From Flavobacterium sp. (GTDB taxonomy: Bacteria; Bacteroidota; Bacteroidia; Flavobacteriales; Flavobacteriaceae): a stretch of DNA of 64,000 bases. The stretch covers positions 30,568 to 94,567 of the forward strand of contig JAHEHJ010000005.1 of NCBI GenBank assembly GCA_024644655.1. The letters are read 5' to 3'. Below are positions 51,672 to 60,133 of the stretch, one piece after another (position 1 is the first letter of the stretch; the number at the start of each line of letters is the position of its first letter). The translations under genes were made by a program, and so were the position numbers. The notes under the pieces were generated by a model. That model was not told the origin of the DNA. It saw only the letters and a program-made list of their open reading frames with translations, and did no database searches.

Positions 51672-51967
51672 TGGCCAAAAGACTCCAAAGCGAAAGTTCA
51701 ATTAGTGACGTACTCAAAGAGTTTATTCAAGAAAATAAACTTCAAAGCGGTATGGATGTCATTGATGTACAAGCGGCATGGAAATCACTTATGGGAAACG
51801 GTGTCAATAGTTATACTCGTGAAGTGACTCTAAAAGGGAAGACATTATATGTGTCTCTAACCTCTTCAGTATTACGAGAGGAGTTGCAATTTGGAAAACA
51901 AAAAATAATAACCATGATTAATGAGGAACTTCGAAAAGAAGTAGTTACCGATGTAATCTTGCGTTAA
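51671..51967 (+). CDS. DUF721 domain protein
   Basis: VIDVQAAWKSLMGNGVNSYTREVTLKGKTLYVSLTSSVLREELQFGKQKIITMINEEL. Confidence 0.88.
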   Translation: MAKRLQSESSISDVLKEFIQENKLQSGMDVIDVQAAWKSLMGNGVNSYTREVTLKGKTLYVSLTSSVLREELQFGKQKIITMINEELRKEVVTDVILR

Positions 51968-52407
51968 GTATTTATTTCAAGATCTTTAATGTACTCCTCA
52001 TATTCATAAAAGAAATATTCGAACTGGGTCATCGTAGTGTTGAAGAAATCGAAAATTTCTGGCCAATACATTTTGTTGTTCATGCTAACGCCTTGTTTTT
52101 CTACCCAAATTCTACTTATTTCTTTGCCTGTATCTAAAAAGTAATGGCGCTCTAAAATAGCATCAGGTAGGTAGTCTTCTAGTAAAATAGATTGCAGAGA
52201 TTCTATTTTTTCAAAATATATTTTCCTTTTTTCATCATCCTTAGGTTCAATATCTAAAAGTACTTGTGCCTTTTTATTGTCAATGAAAAATTTAAAGGTT
52301 ACATCTTTTATTTTGGTGTCATACAAAATCCATTTTCTAGGATAGGCTTCTGCAAAAGCGGTCCAAAATTCTTTTTTTAAGTGTAAGACTTCTTCTTTAC
52401 TGTACAT
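51964..52407 (-). CDS. DUF4268 domain protein
   Basis: KKEFWTAFAEAYPRKWILYDTKIKDVTFKFFIDNKKAQVLLDIEPKDDEKRKIYFEKI. Confidence 0.85.
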   Translation of the reverse strand: MYSKEEVLHLKKEFWTAFAEAYPRKWILYDTKIKDVTFKFFIDNKKAQVLLDIEPKDDEKRKIYFEKIESLQSILLEDYLPDAILERHYFLDTGKEISRIWVEKQGVSMNNKMYWPEIFDFFNTTMTQFEYFFYEYEEYIKDLEINT

Positions 52408-52471
52408 TTTAGTGGGTAAAAGTGAAAATATTAATAATTATGGGGTAAATTTATATCTTTAATTCAACACG

Positions 52472-53110
52472 ATGCAACTCAACGAGTTTTTAAAATACAG
52501 GTCAAAAATACAAAAAGTTGAACTGCCAACTCCACTTGCCCATGCAAAAATGACGCCTTCCAATCGGATGGAGTTATTGAAACAGTGTGATTTCGACCAA
52601 TTGGTACCCAAAAAGGCTAGTGTGATGATGTTATTTTATCCTAAAGAGGATATTATGCATTTGGCACTAATTCTGCGAACTACCTATAACGGAGTGCATT
52701 CTTCCCAAATTGCGTTCCCTGGTGGTAAAGTAGAATTAGAAGATTTAGATTTGCAACAGACAGCTTTACGGGAGACTTATGAGGAAATTGGAATACACCC
52801 CACTACTATTGAGGTGATCCGTTCCTTTACACCCGTTTATATTCCTCCTAGTAATTTCATGGTGCATCCTTATTTAGGGTATTCAAATCAGGAATTAACC
52901 TTTACGTTGCAAGAAGAGGAAGTAGCCGGACTTGTAGAATTGTCTATACCTCTTTTTTTAGATGACTCAATAGTGAAAACAAAAATAATGAGTACTTCCT
53001 ATGCAAAAGATATAGTAGTACCTGGTTTTCAAGTAAACGATCATTTTGTGTGGGGAGCTACTGCCATGATGATGAGTGAATTGAAAGAAACCCTAAAAAT
53101 GGTTTTATAA
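52472..53110 (+). CDS. NUDIX hydrolase, CoA pyrophosphatase-like
   Basis: Nudix box GGKVELEDLDLQQTALRETYEEIGI. Confidence 0.93.
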   Translation: MQLNEFLKYRSKIQKVELPTPLAHAKMTPSNRMELLKQCDFDQLVPKKASVMMLFYPKEDIMHLALILRTTYNGVHSSQIAFPGGKVELEDLDLQQTALRETYEEIGIHPTTIEVIRSFTPVYIPPSNFMVHPYLGYSNQELTFTLQEEEVAGLVELSIPLFLDDSIVKTKIMSTSYAKDIVVPGFQVNDHFVWGATAMMMSELKETLKMVL

Positions 53111-53152
53111 AAGTTAACTTTTTGTAGATTTGCCGACATTTAAAATTCAATT

Positions 53153-53971
53153 ATGGGATTATTAAAACGAAATCCTTTTGGTCATATTTTATTCATCAAA
53201 AAATGGTTAATCCGAATTTTTGGGGTTATTACCCATAGAAGGTATCGTGGCTTTAATGAATTGCATATAGAAGGTTCTGAGATTATTAAAGGACTACCTG
53301 ATAAAAATGTGCTTTTTATTTCCAATCACCAAACCTATTTCGCGGATGTAGTTGCTATGTTTCATGTCTTTAATGCAAGTCTATCAGGACGTGGAGATTC
53401 TATAAAAAACGTGAGTTACTTGTGGCAACCTAAAATGAATATTTATTATGTAGCTGCTAGCGAAACTATGAAAGCGGGTTTGTTACCAAGAATACTAGCT
53501 TATGTGGGTGCTATTAGCGTAGAACGTACTTGGCGCGCTGGAGGTAAGGATGTAACTGAAAAACGTGAAGTCAATCCAAATGATACAGAAAACATTAAAA
53601 TAGCATTAGAAGATGGTTGGGTGATTACGTTTCCACAAGGGACAACCAAATCCTTTAAACCGGTACGAAAAGGAACGGCTCATATTATAAAACAACATAA
53701 ACCAGTTGTGGTGCCTATCGTAATTGATGGCTTTAGACGATCCTTTGATAAAAAAGGCTTGCGATTAAAAAAGAAAAATATTCTACAATCATTTATAATA
53801 AAAGAACCCTTGGTTTTTGATTACGAAAACGAAACCATTGAACAAATTGTTGAGAAAGTTGAATTTGCCATTGAACAACATCCTTCTTTTCTAAAAGTAA
53901 TATCTGCGGAAGAAATAAAAGAGCAGGAGCTTTTGAATAAAAAAAGAGAATGGAAAAGTGAAGAAGTGTAA
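53153..53971 (+). CDS. Lysophospholipid/1-acyl-glycerol-3-phosphate acyltransferase (PlsC-like)
   Basis: NHQTYFADV (HX4D-like) and FPQGTTKSFKPVRKGTAHI. Confidence 0.85.
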   Translation: MGLLKRNPFGHILFIKKWLIRIFGVITHRRYRGFNELHIEGSEIIKGLPDKNVLFISNHQTYFADVVAMFHVFNASLSGRGDSIKNVSYLWQPKMNIYYVAASETMKAGLLPRILAYVGAISVERTWRAGGKDVTEKREVNPNDTENIKIALEDGWVITFPQGTTKSFKPVRKGTAHIIKQHKPVVVPIVIDGFRRSFDKKGLRLKKKNILQSFIIKEPLVFDYENETIEQIVEKVEFAIEQHPSFLKVISAEEIKEQELLNKKREWKSEEV

Positions 53972-54003
53972 TGACTCTAATCACTAGTTAGTAAACTACG
54001 TCT

Positions 54004-54426
54004 CTATTTTTTCACCACAATTCGATAGGCTATATATGACATTGGAATGTAGGCCCCGAATAAATCTACTAGCGTAAACCAAATAGGGGATGGTAACATA
54101 AGTACATTGGTAATTCCTCCTATAAGAAATACAATTCCAATTATATAAGCAGCTCTTTTCTTAAAATCTATAGGCGCTATCACCGCACTCAATATTGCAC
54201 CTACCAATGTGCCTAAGGCATGAGCTAAAAAAGGAAAGAGAAAATGTTTGGGATGGAATAAATGCATACTGGCTTTTAATCCCTCAACTGTTGTTACAAT
54301 GGCACCTTTTGGAGGTGCTATTATAGAACTGCTCATGTTGATTAGCTCCATGTTTACAAGGCTTCCAATAACAATTCCTACTAGTATAGCTGCGATGTTT
54401 TTTAATAAGGTTTTAAGCTTGGCCAT
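54004..54426 (-). CDS. Hypothetical four-TM membrane protein
   Basis: Hydrophobic segments spaced through 140 aa. Confidence 0.75.
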   Translation of the reverse strand: MAKLKTLLKNIAAILVGIVIGSLVNMELINMSSSIIAPPKGAIVTTVEGLKASMHLFHPKHFLFPFLAHALGTLVGAILSAVIAPIDFKKRAAYIIGIVFLIGGITNVLMLPSPIWFTLVDLFGAYIPMSYIAYRIVVKK

Positions 54427-54486
54427 AGCTAGTTTTTATCTTTTAAAGCGTTATAGAACAACAAGGTTTTTAACTTGAACGACAAG

Positions 54487-55578
54487 TTAGTCAATCATAG
54501 TGTTGAATGATATTTTAAAAGTAGTTCCTATGTTTTCTTGGCTTTCTACTTCAATTTGACCTCCCATAGTTTCAATTTGGTATTTGGTAATGAATAAACC
54601 AATGCCTTGTGCATCGGTGTTGCCATGAAACGTTTTGTACATTCCAAATAATTCTTCACCATGTTTGTCAAGGTCAATTCCTTTGCCATTGTCTTTAATG
54701 CTTAATACAATAGTATCTTTTTCTTCAAAACTTACTAATTCTATTAATGGGTTTCGATCGGGGTGGCTGTATTTGATGGCATTCGTTAGAAAGTTGAGTA
54801 AGATACTTTCCATATAGGCCGGATTGGCAAATAACATTACCTTTTTGTCAATTTTATTTAAGATTACCGCATTGCTCTCATCAATTTGAATTTGAAGAAT
54901 TTGAATCGTTTTCTCTACATACTCTTGTAGATTAATAATTTCAAAATTGATGCTGGCTTGATTTTGCGCGGTAACAATTTCATTTAAATGATTAACGGTA
55001 CCACTGAATCTATCGGATAAGCGATTTAAAAAGAAATGCAAGCGTTCTTTTTCTTCTTCTTCATCGTTTTCTTTTAGTAAAGAGAGTAAAGAGGAAAGAC
55101 TTACTGCGTATGATTTTAAATTATGTGATATAACATTCGAGAAGTTTAAAAGGCGCTGGTTTTGTTCCTTTATCGTTTGATTGGATTTGATTAATTTCTT
55201 TTCCAATAATTTTAAAGGGGTTACATCGGCTACGTGTACGTAAAAACCAATCACTTCATTTTCTGCAAAATCAGGGTAAAAGTTGGCTAACGTATATTGA
55301 ACGGTTCCATTGGGTAGAATGGTTTCTCGCTCAAAGGTTTGAACTTCGCCTTTTAATACATTTTGGATATAAGGCAGGTTACTAGCGTAGAGCGGGCCTA
55401 ATAATTCTTTTAAAGTAATTGCATCAACTACTTCCTCTTTTTCTTTATTGAACCATCTTAAATAGGCCCCATTGGCAAAACGACAAATCAAATCTTTGTC
55501 CCAATAGGCAAGTAATGCTGAAACACGATCGGCTACTTTGCTAGCAATCGGGTTTGGGTGTAACAGGTATGAATTCAT
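54487..55578 (-). CDS. PAS-domain sensor histidine kinase
   Basis: PAS region, FSNVISHNLKSYAVSLSSLLSLL, NFLTNAIKYSHPDR, DNGKGIDL, TDAQGIGLFITKYQIETMGG. Confidence 0.92.
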   Translation of the reverse strand: MNSYLLHPNPIASKVADRVSALLAYWDKDLICRFANGAYLRWFNKEKEEVVDAITLKELLGPLYASNLPYIQNVLKGEVQTFERETILPNGTVQYTLANFYPDFAENEVIGFYVHVADVTPLKLLEKKLIKSNQTIKEQNQRLLNFSNVISHNLKSYAVSLSSLLSLLKENDEEEEKERLHFFLNRLSDRFSGTVNHLNEIVTAQNQASINFEIINLQEYVEKTIQILQIQIDESNAVILNKIDKKVMLFANPAYMESILLNFLTNAIKYSHPDRNPLIELVSFEEKDTIVLSIKDNGKGIDLDKHGEELFGMYKTFHGNTDAQGIGLFITKYQIETMGGQIEVESQENIGTTFKISFNTMID

Positions 55579-55797
55579 TTTTTTTAGGGTTATTGCTAAA
55601 ATGATAGCGCAATTATACTAAATATTTTAATATAATATCAATTAATTAACTCTTATTAAATGATTTAATCATTTTAAACCTATAGTTGGATTAAAATACT
55701 CGTGTCTATAAGTCTTTATCGTTTTACGATAGTATTAGGGGTTTGAATAGAGGTTTTCATTTAGATGCGAATTCTTCTTTATACGTATTCTATTTTG

Positions 55798-55805
55798 TAG
55801 TTTTG
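55798..55805 (+). promoter_or_regulatory. TAnnTTTG -7 element upstream of yaaA
   Basis: TAGTTTTG at 55798-55805, 18 nt before ATG at 55824. Confidence 0.5.
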
Positions 55806-55823
55806 GAAAATATAATTGATTCT

Positions 55824-56582
55824 ATGAAACTAGTCTTGTCTCCAGCAAAATCGTTAGATTTTACGACTCCTATACCTGAAGTTCCAGCTTCAGCATTTAT
55901 GTTTTTGAAAGAAGCCAAAACGATACATGGGGTTCTTAAAAAGAAGAAGCCAAAACAGTTAGCGGCATTAATGGATATATCTGAAAAATTGGCCGATCTA
56001 AATTGGCAACGCAACCAAGAATGGGGAGAGCCTTTTACAACAGATACTGCGCGACAAGCTATTTATGCGTTTAACGGTGATGTGTATCTAGGACTTGATA
56101 TTCATACATTGCCCATAGAAAAAATAGAGGTATTGCAACAAAAGGTGCGTATTCTTTCAGGTTTGTATGGATTGTTGCAGCCTTTAGATTTAATTCAAGC
56201 ATACCGATTAGAGATGGGAACTTCATTGCCCATTGGTAGAGCTAAGAATTTGTATGCGTTTTGGAAAAAATCAATTACTACTGCTTTGAATAATGAGTTG
56301 GAGGACGGGGAATTGTTTCTGAATTTGGCAAGCCAAGAGTATTTTAGTGCCATTGATGTGAAATCACTAAAAGTACCTGTTATCACGGTGGAATTTAAAG
56401 ACTATAAAGATGGGAAACTTAAAGTGATTAGTTTTTTTGCTAAGAAAGCACGAGGATTGATGGTTCGGTATATATTGGATTTCAACGTGGAAACGATAGA
56501 AGGATTGAAAGGATTCAATTATGAAGGCTATGGATTTGATGCCAATTTGAGTTCCGAAACGACATTGGTTTTTACGAGATAG
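55824..56582 (+). CDS. yaaA: YaaA family peroxide-stress protein
   Basis: MKLVLSPAKSLDFTTPIP; GDVYLGLD; LSGLYGLLQPLDLIQAYRLEMGT; start refined from 55743. Confidence 0.95.
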   Translation: MKLVLSPAKSLDFTTPIPEVPASAFMFLKEAKTIHGVLKKKKPKQLAALMDISEKLADLNWQRNQEWGEPFTTDTARQAIYAFNGDVYLGLDIHTLPIEKIEVLQQKVRILSGLYGLLQPLDLIQAYRLEMGTSLPIGRAKNLYAFWKKSITTALNNELEDGELFLNLASQEYFSAIDVKSLKVPVITVEFKDYKDGKLKVISFFAKKARGLMVRYILDFNVETIEGLKGFNYEGYGFDANLSSETTLVFTR

Positions 56583-56900
56583 GTTTTTTATGAGGTAAAG
56601 TGGAAGTATTGTAGAATAAATAGGTTGATTGTAAAAAAGTATAAAATAGATTTAGAATATTGGGTGTTGGGATGTTCTATTTTGTTTAGTCAATTGGCTG
56701 ATGTATTGTGTTACATTTCTGAAGTTGAGGTTTTTAGATTTGACATTGTTTGATTGTTTTTTGCAGGATAACTAGTCAATTTTTTAATGAGTTTATACTT
56801 TAAATCACTAATAAAGTATATCTTCGGTATTAATCTCTCTGTATACCTATGTGGATAGGTGTTGCAGTGCGAATAGTTTTAACTCATTTACAGTACTTGC

Positions 56901-57023
56901 ATGTTAAGAAAATATCTTAAAATTGTACTTGTTATACTAGTCTTTTTACTGGTGTGTTTTTTTGTGTTATTTCTTTTTTATTCCTCAACAGAAAACTTTA
57001 AAGACTCCTTTTTTACTTTATAG
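56901..57023 (+). CDS. 40-aa single-TM small ORF (MLRKYLKIVLVILVFLLVCFFVLFLFYSSTENFKDSFFTL)
   Basis: Complete ATG-TAG frame checked codon by codon; basic N-terminus, ~23-residue hydrophobic stretch, polar C-terminus; below track cutoff. Confidence 0.45.
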   Translation: MLRKYLKIVLVILVFLLVCFFVLFLFYSSTENFKDSFFTL

Positions 57024-57080
57024 GAAATGTATTGGTAGCTTGTTTTTTTGTACAGTTTTAATGTGATAACTTTTAAAAGT

Positions 57081-57357
57081 TGAAAATGGAGAATTCGTTT
57101 CAATACAATCCCGTAGGGATGACATTTCGGTAGAAAAACAAATTCATTTCAATACAATCCCATCGGTATGACATATAGGTAGAAAACATGTTCGTTTTAA
57201 TTCAATCCCGTAGGGATGATATATTGGTAGAAAATGGAGAATTCATTTCAATAAAATCCCGTAGGGATGACATATTGGTAGAAAATGGAGAATTTATTTC
57301 AATAAAATCCCATCGGGATGACATATGGGTAGGAATGATATATGGGTAACCAATATA
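57081..57357. repeat. Tandem ~48-51 bp repeat, five full copies plus partial ends
   Basis: Core AATCCC(GTA/ATC)GGGATGAcATATtGGTAGAAAA starting near 57107, 57156, 57204, 57255, 57306; spacings 49, 48, 51, 51. Confidence 0.93.
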
Positions 57358-57381
57358 TAGGGGCAAATGCCAATTTCCAAT

Positions 57382-58962
57382 TTAATGCAAGCCTTCCGGT
57401 ATTACGGGGGCTTTTTTATTTTTTTTGATGAGAAGGATAAAAGGGATACAGAGTAGGAATAGTATTCCTAGGTATAGAAATACATCCATATAGGAAAGCA
57501 CGGTGCTTTGTTTAGTAACGCCATAGTCGAGCACTTTATATGCTTTTTGAAGGGCAATATCGGGGCTGAACCCTTTTGCCATAAATGTGCGCTGAAGCCC
57601 GTGTATTTTATTTTGAACCATGGTTCGGGTGGGGTCTAGGTGGGCAATTAAATTCACCCGGTGTTCTTGTCCCAATCGGGCCAAGTAGGTGGTGATGATG
57701 GCGATTCCAAAGGAGCCTCCCAACTGACGCATCATACCCGTGAAAGCAGCGCCTTCGCCTATGCCTTTACCTTTTAGGGTGGAAAGGGAGAGGGTGGTGA
57801 TGGGAACAAAAAGGAGTCCGAGTCCGATACCTCTAACGATGAGGGGCCAATACAGGTGTTCTTCACCGGTATCGGGTGTCATCATATTGTGCATCCAATA
57901 GGTAAATATAAAAAAGGCTAGGAAGCCAAGGGCTACCATATAGGTTTGTGGAATGCCACGCTGAATGAGCTTTCCAATCATAGGCATCATAAAGGCTACG
58001 GTTAGCGAACTGGGGATGAGTAAGAGTCCGGCATCGGTAGCGGTCCAACCTAAAATAGACTGGGTATAGATGGGGATGATAAAGGTAGAGCCATAGAGCC
58101 CAAATCCCATGATGAAACTCATGATGACTCCTACACGCAGGTTGCTGTCGTTTAGTACTTTTAGATTGACAATAGGGTGCTTGTAGGTGAGTTGGCGCCA
58201 GATGAAGAAGAACAATCCAAAGCCACTTAATATAGAGAGTCCTGTAATAGTGTCGTCATTGAACCAATCGTCTTGCTGCCCGTGTTCTAGAACGTATTGT
58301 AGAGAGCCAATGAAAGAGGACAATAGGATGATGCCCAACCAATCGACTTGATTGGCTTTTAGTTTCTCTCCGTATTTTGGACTTCTCACAAAGGTTAGCG
58401 TTAGTAAAGTAGCTATGATTCCGATGGGGATGTTGATATAAAAGATATAGGGCCACGAGAAATGGTCTACGAGATAGCCACCTAATGGCGGACCTAAAGT
58501 AGGCCCCACGATGACACCCATGCCATAGATGGCTTGTGCCATCCCTCTTTTTTCAATAGGATAACTTTCGGTAATAATGGTTTGGGCGGTAACTAAAAGT
58601 GCTCCACCCCCTAATCCTTGTATGAATCGAAAGGCTACGAGTTCCCAAATATTATCGGCGTTTCCACACATGAAAGAGGCCACAGTGAAGATGATGATGG
58701 AGGCGGCAAAGTAGTTTCGGCGTCCAAATTGTTGCGATAACCAACTCGTCATAGGAATCACAATCACATTGGCAATGGCATAGGCGGTGATAACCCAAGC
58801 CACATCGGTTAGGGTAGCGCCTAAACTACCGCGCATGTTATTGAGTGCCACATTGACAATAGTGGTGTCTACTATTTCAAGCAGGGCACACAGCACGGCC
58901 GTAATGGTGATGATAGCCCTACGGAAGCCGTATTCGACTAAATCTTCTTGGACAGTTGGCAT
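57382..58962 (-). CDS. DHA2-family MFS multidrug efflux permease (EmrB-like)
   Basis: ALLEIVDTTIVNVALNNMRGSLGATLTDVAWVITAYAIANVIVIPMTSWLSQQFGRR; 14-TM. Track start 58974 is TTG; ATG at 58962 preferred. Confidence 0.95.
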   Translation of the reverse strand: MPTVQEDLVEYGFRRAIITITAVLCALLEIVDTTIVNVALNNMRGSLGATLTDVAWVITAYAIANVIVIPMTSWLSQQFGRRNYFAASIIIFTVASFMCGNADNIWELVAFRFIQGLGGGALLVTAQTIITESYPIEKRGMAQAIYGMGVIVGPTLGPPLGGYLVDHFSWPYIFYINIPIGIIATLLTLTFVRSPKYGEKLKANQVDWLGIILLSSFIGSLQYVLEHGQQDDWFNDDTITGLSILSGFGLFFFIWRQLTYKHPIVNLKVLNDSNLRVGVIMSFIMGFGLYGSTFIIPIYTQSILGWTATDAGLLLIPSSLTVAFMMPMIGKLIQRGIPQTYMVALGFLAFFIFTYWMHNMMTPDTGEEHLYWPLIVRGIGLGLLFVPITTLSLSTLKGKGIGEGAAFTGMMRQLGGSFGIAIITTYLARLGQEHRVNLIAHLDPTRTMVQNKIHGLQRTFMAKGFSPDIALQKAYKVLDYGVTKQSTVLSYMDVFLYLGILFLLCIPFILLIKKNKKAPVIPEGLH

Positions 58963-58966
58963 TTTA

Positions 58967-58994
58967 GGTTTCAAGTTTCAGGTTTCAAGTTTAT
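58967..58994. repeat. Short tandem repeat between emrA- and emrB-like genes
   Basis: GGTTTCAAGTTTCA-GGTTTCAAGTTTAT, 14-bp unit x2 (7-bp subunits). Confidence 0.85.
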
Positions 58995-59046
58995 TCCAAA
59001 TTCTATGTCAGTAGGCTAAAGCCTCGAATCAAGCCGGAATTGAAAT

Positions 59047-60120
59047 TTATTTTAAAATTACATCAACATCTACGTTCATTCCAGAGCGAAGTAATTGTAG
59101 TTTTTTTGTATCATTATTGGCAGTGAAATCAATACGAACGGGTAGGCGTTGCACGGTTTTTACAAAGTTACCACTGGCGTTATCAGGAGGTAAAAGCGAA
59201 AAGCGAGAACCTGTAGCGGGTGAAAAGGAATGCACTTCGCCTTCAAATTCGCTGCCAGGGAAGGCATCGATTTTTAATTTCACCTTTTGTCCTACGCGCA
59301 TTTTGTTTAATTGGGTCTCTTTGAAATTGGCCACAACCCAAGTTTCTGAATTATTGATGATATAGAAAAGGGATTGTCCTGGTTGTACAAGTTGCCCCGG
59401 TTGTAAATCGATGGTTGATACTTGACCGTCTACAGAGGCTGTTATGGCGGTATATCCTAGGTTTAATAGGGCTGCATCTAAAACCGCTTTGGCTTTTTGC
59501 ACGTTGGCTTGTGCTACTAATACTTGCTTAGCGCTTACATTGGATTTGGATGAAGCTACTGTTTTTTGAAAACGGGTGGCTTTTTGTTGTTCTTCTAAGA
59601 TACGCACTTGGCTTTCGGCTTCTTGCTTGGAAGCTTCTGCTTGTTCAAACTGTTGTTTGGTGATTGAATGGTTTTTGTATAGGTTGGTGTAGCGATCAAA
59701 ATCATTGCTTGCTCTACGCAATTTAATACGGGCTGTTTCTATAGAACCTGAGGCCGATTGAATGTTAGCGCTTGAAATAGCAATGGTAGCTTCTGAAGAG
59801 CCGGTATCTGCTTTAGCTACTTCATAATTGTTTTCAGCGGCAGCCAAGTTGGCTTTGGCTTCGGCTACTTTAACGGCATAATCACTATTGTCAATGATGA
59901 ACAAGGTGTCTCCTTTTTTTACAAAGTCATTGTCTTTGATAAAAACTTTGGTGATATAGCCACCCACACGTGGGATAATGGGATTCATTTTCTTAGAAAC
60001 TTGAGCGTCGTCTGTGGTTTCGTGAGAAAGCGAATGAATGTATTTATAACTTCCATAAGCAACGCCTAGTACGAGTAAAACGATGAAGATTAACGTGAAT
60101 TTTTTATTTGTATTTGCCAT
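59047..60120 (-). CDS. HlyD family secretion/efflux adaptor (EmrA-like)
   Basis: TDDAQVSKKMNPIIPRVGGYITKVFIKDNDFVKKGDTLFIID; GYTAITASVDGQVSTIDLQPGQLVQPGQ. Confidence 0.94.
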   Translation of the reverse strand: MANTNKKFTLIFIVLLVLGVAYGSYKYIHSLSHETTDDAQVSKKMNPIIPRVGGYITKVFIKDNDFVKKGDTLFIIDNSDYAVKVAEAKANLAAAENNYEVAKADTGSSEATIAISSANIQSASGSIETARIKLRRASNDFDRYTNLYKNHSITKQQFEQAEASKQEAESQVRILEEQQKATRFQKTVASSKSNVSAKQVLVAQANVQKAKAVLDAALLNLGYTAITASVDGQVSTIDLQPGQLVQPGQSLFYIINNSETWVVANFKETQLNKMRVGQKVKLKIDAFPGSEFEGEVHSFSPATGSRFSLLPPDNASGNFVKTVQRLPVRIDFTANNDTKKLQLLRSGMNVDVDVILK

Positions 60121-60133
60121 GATAGGTAGGATA

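Noticed and set aside
57081-57357. CRISPR array
   Set aside because: Units are conserved across almost the whole ~50 bp, there are no distinct unique spacers, and no cas genes are in the window.
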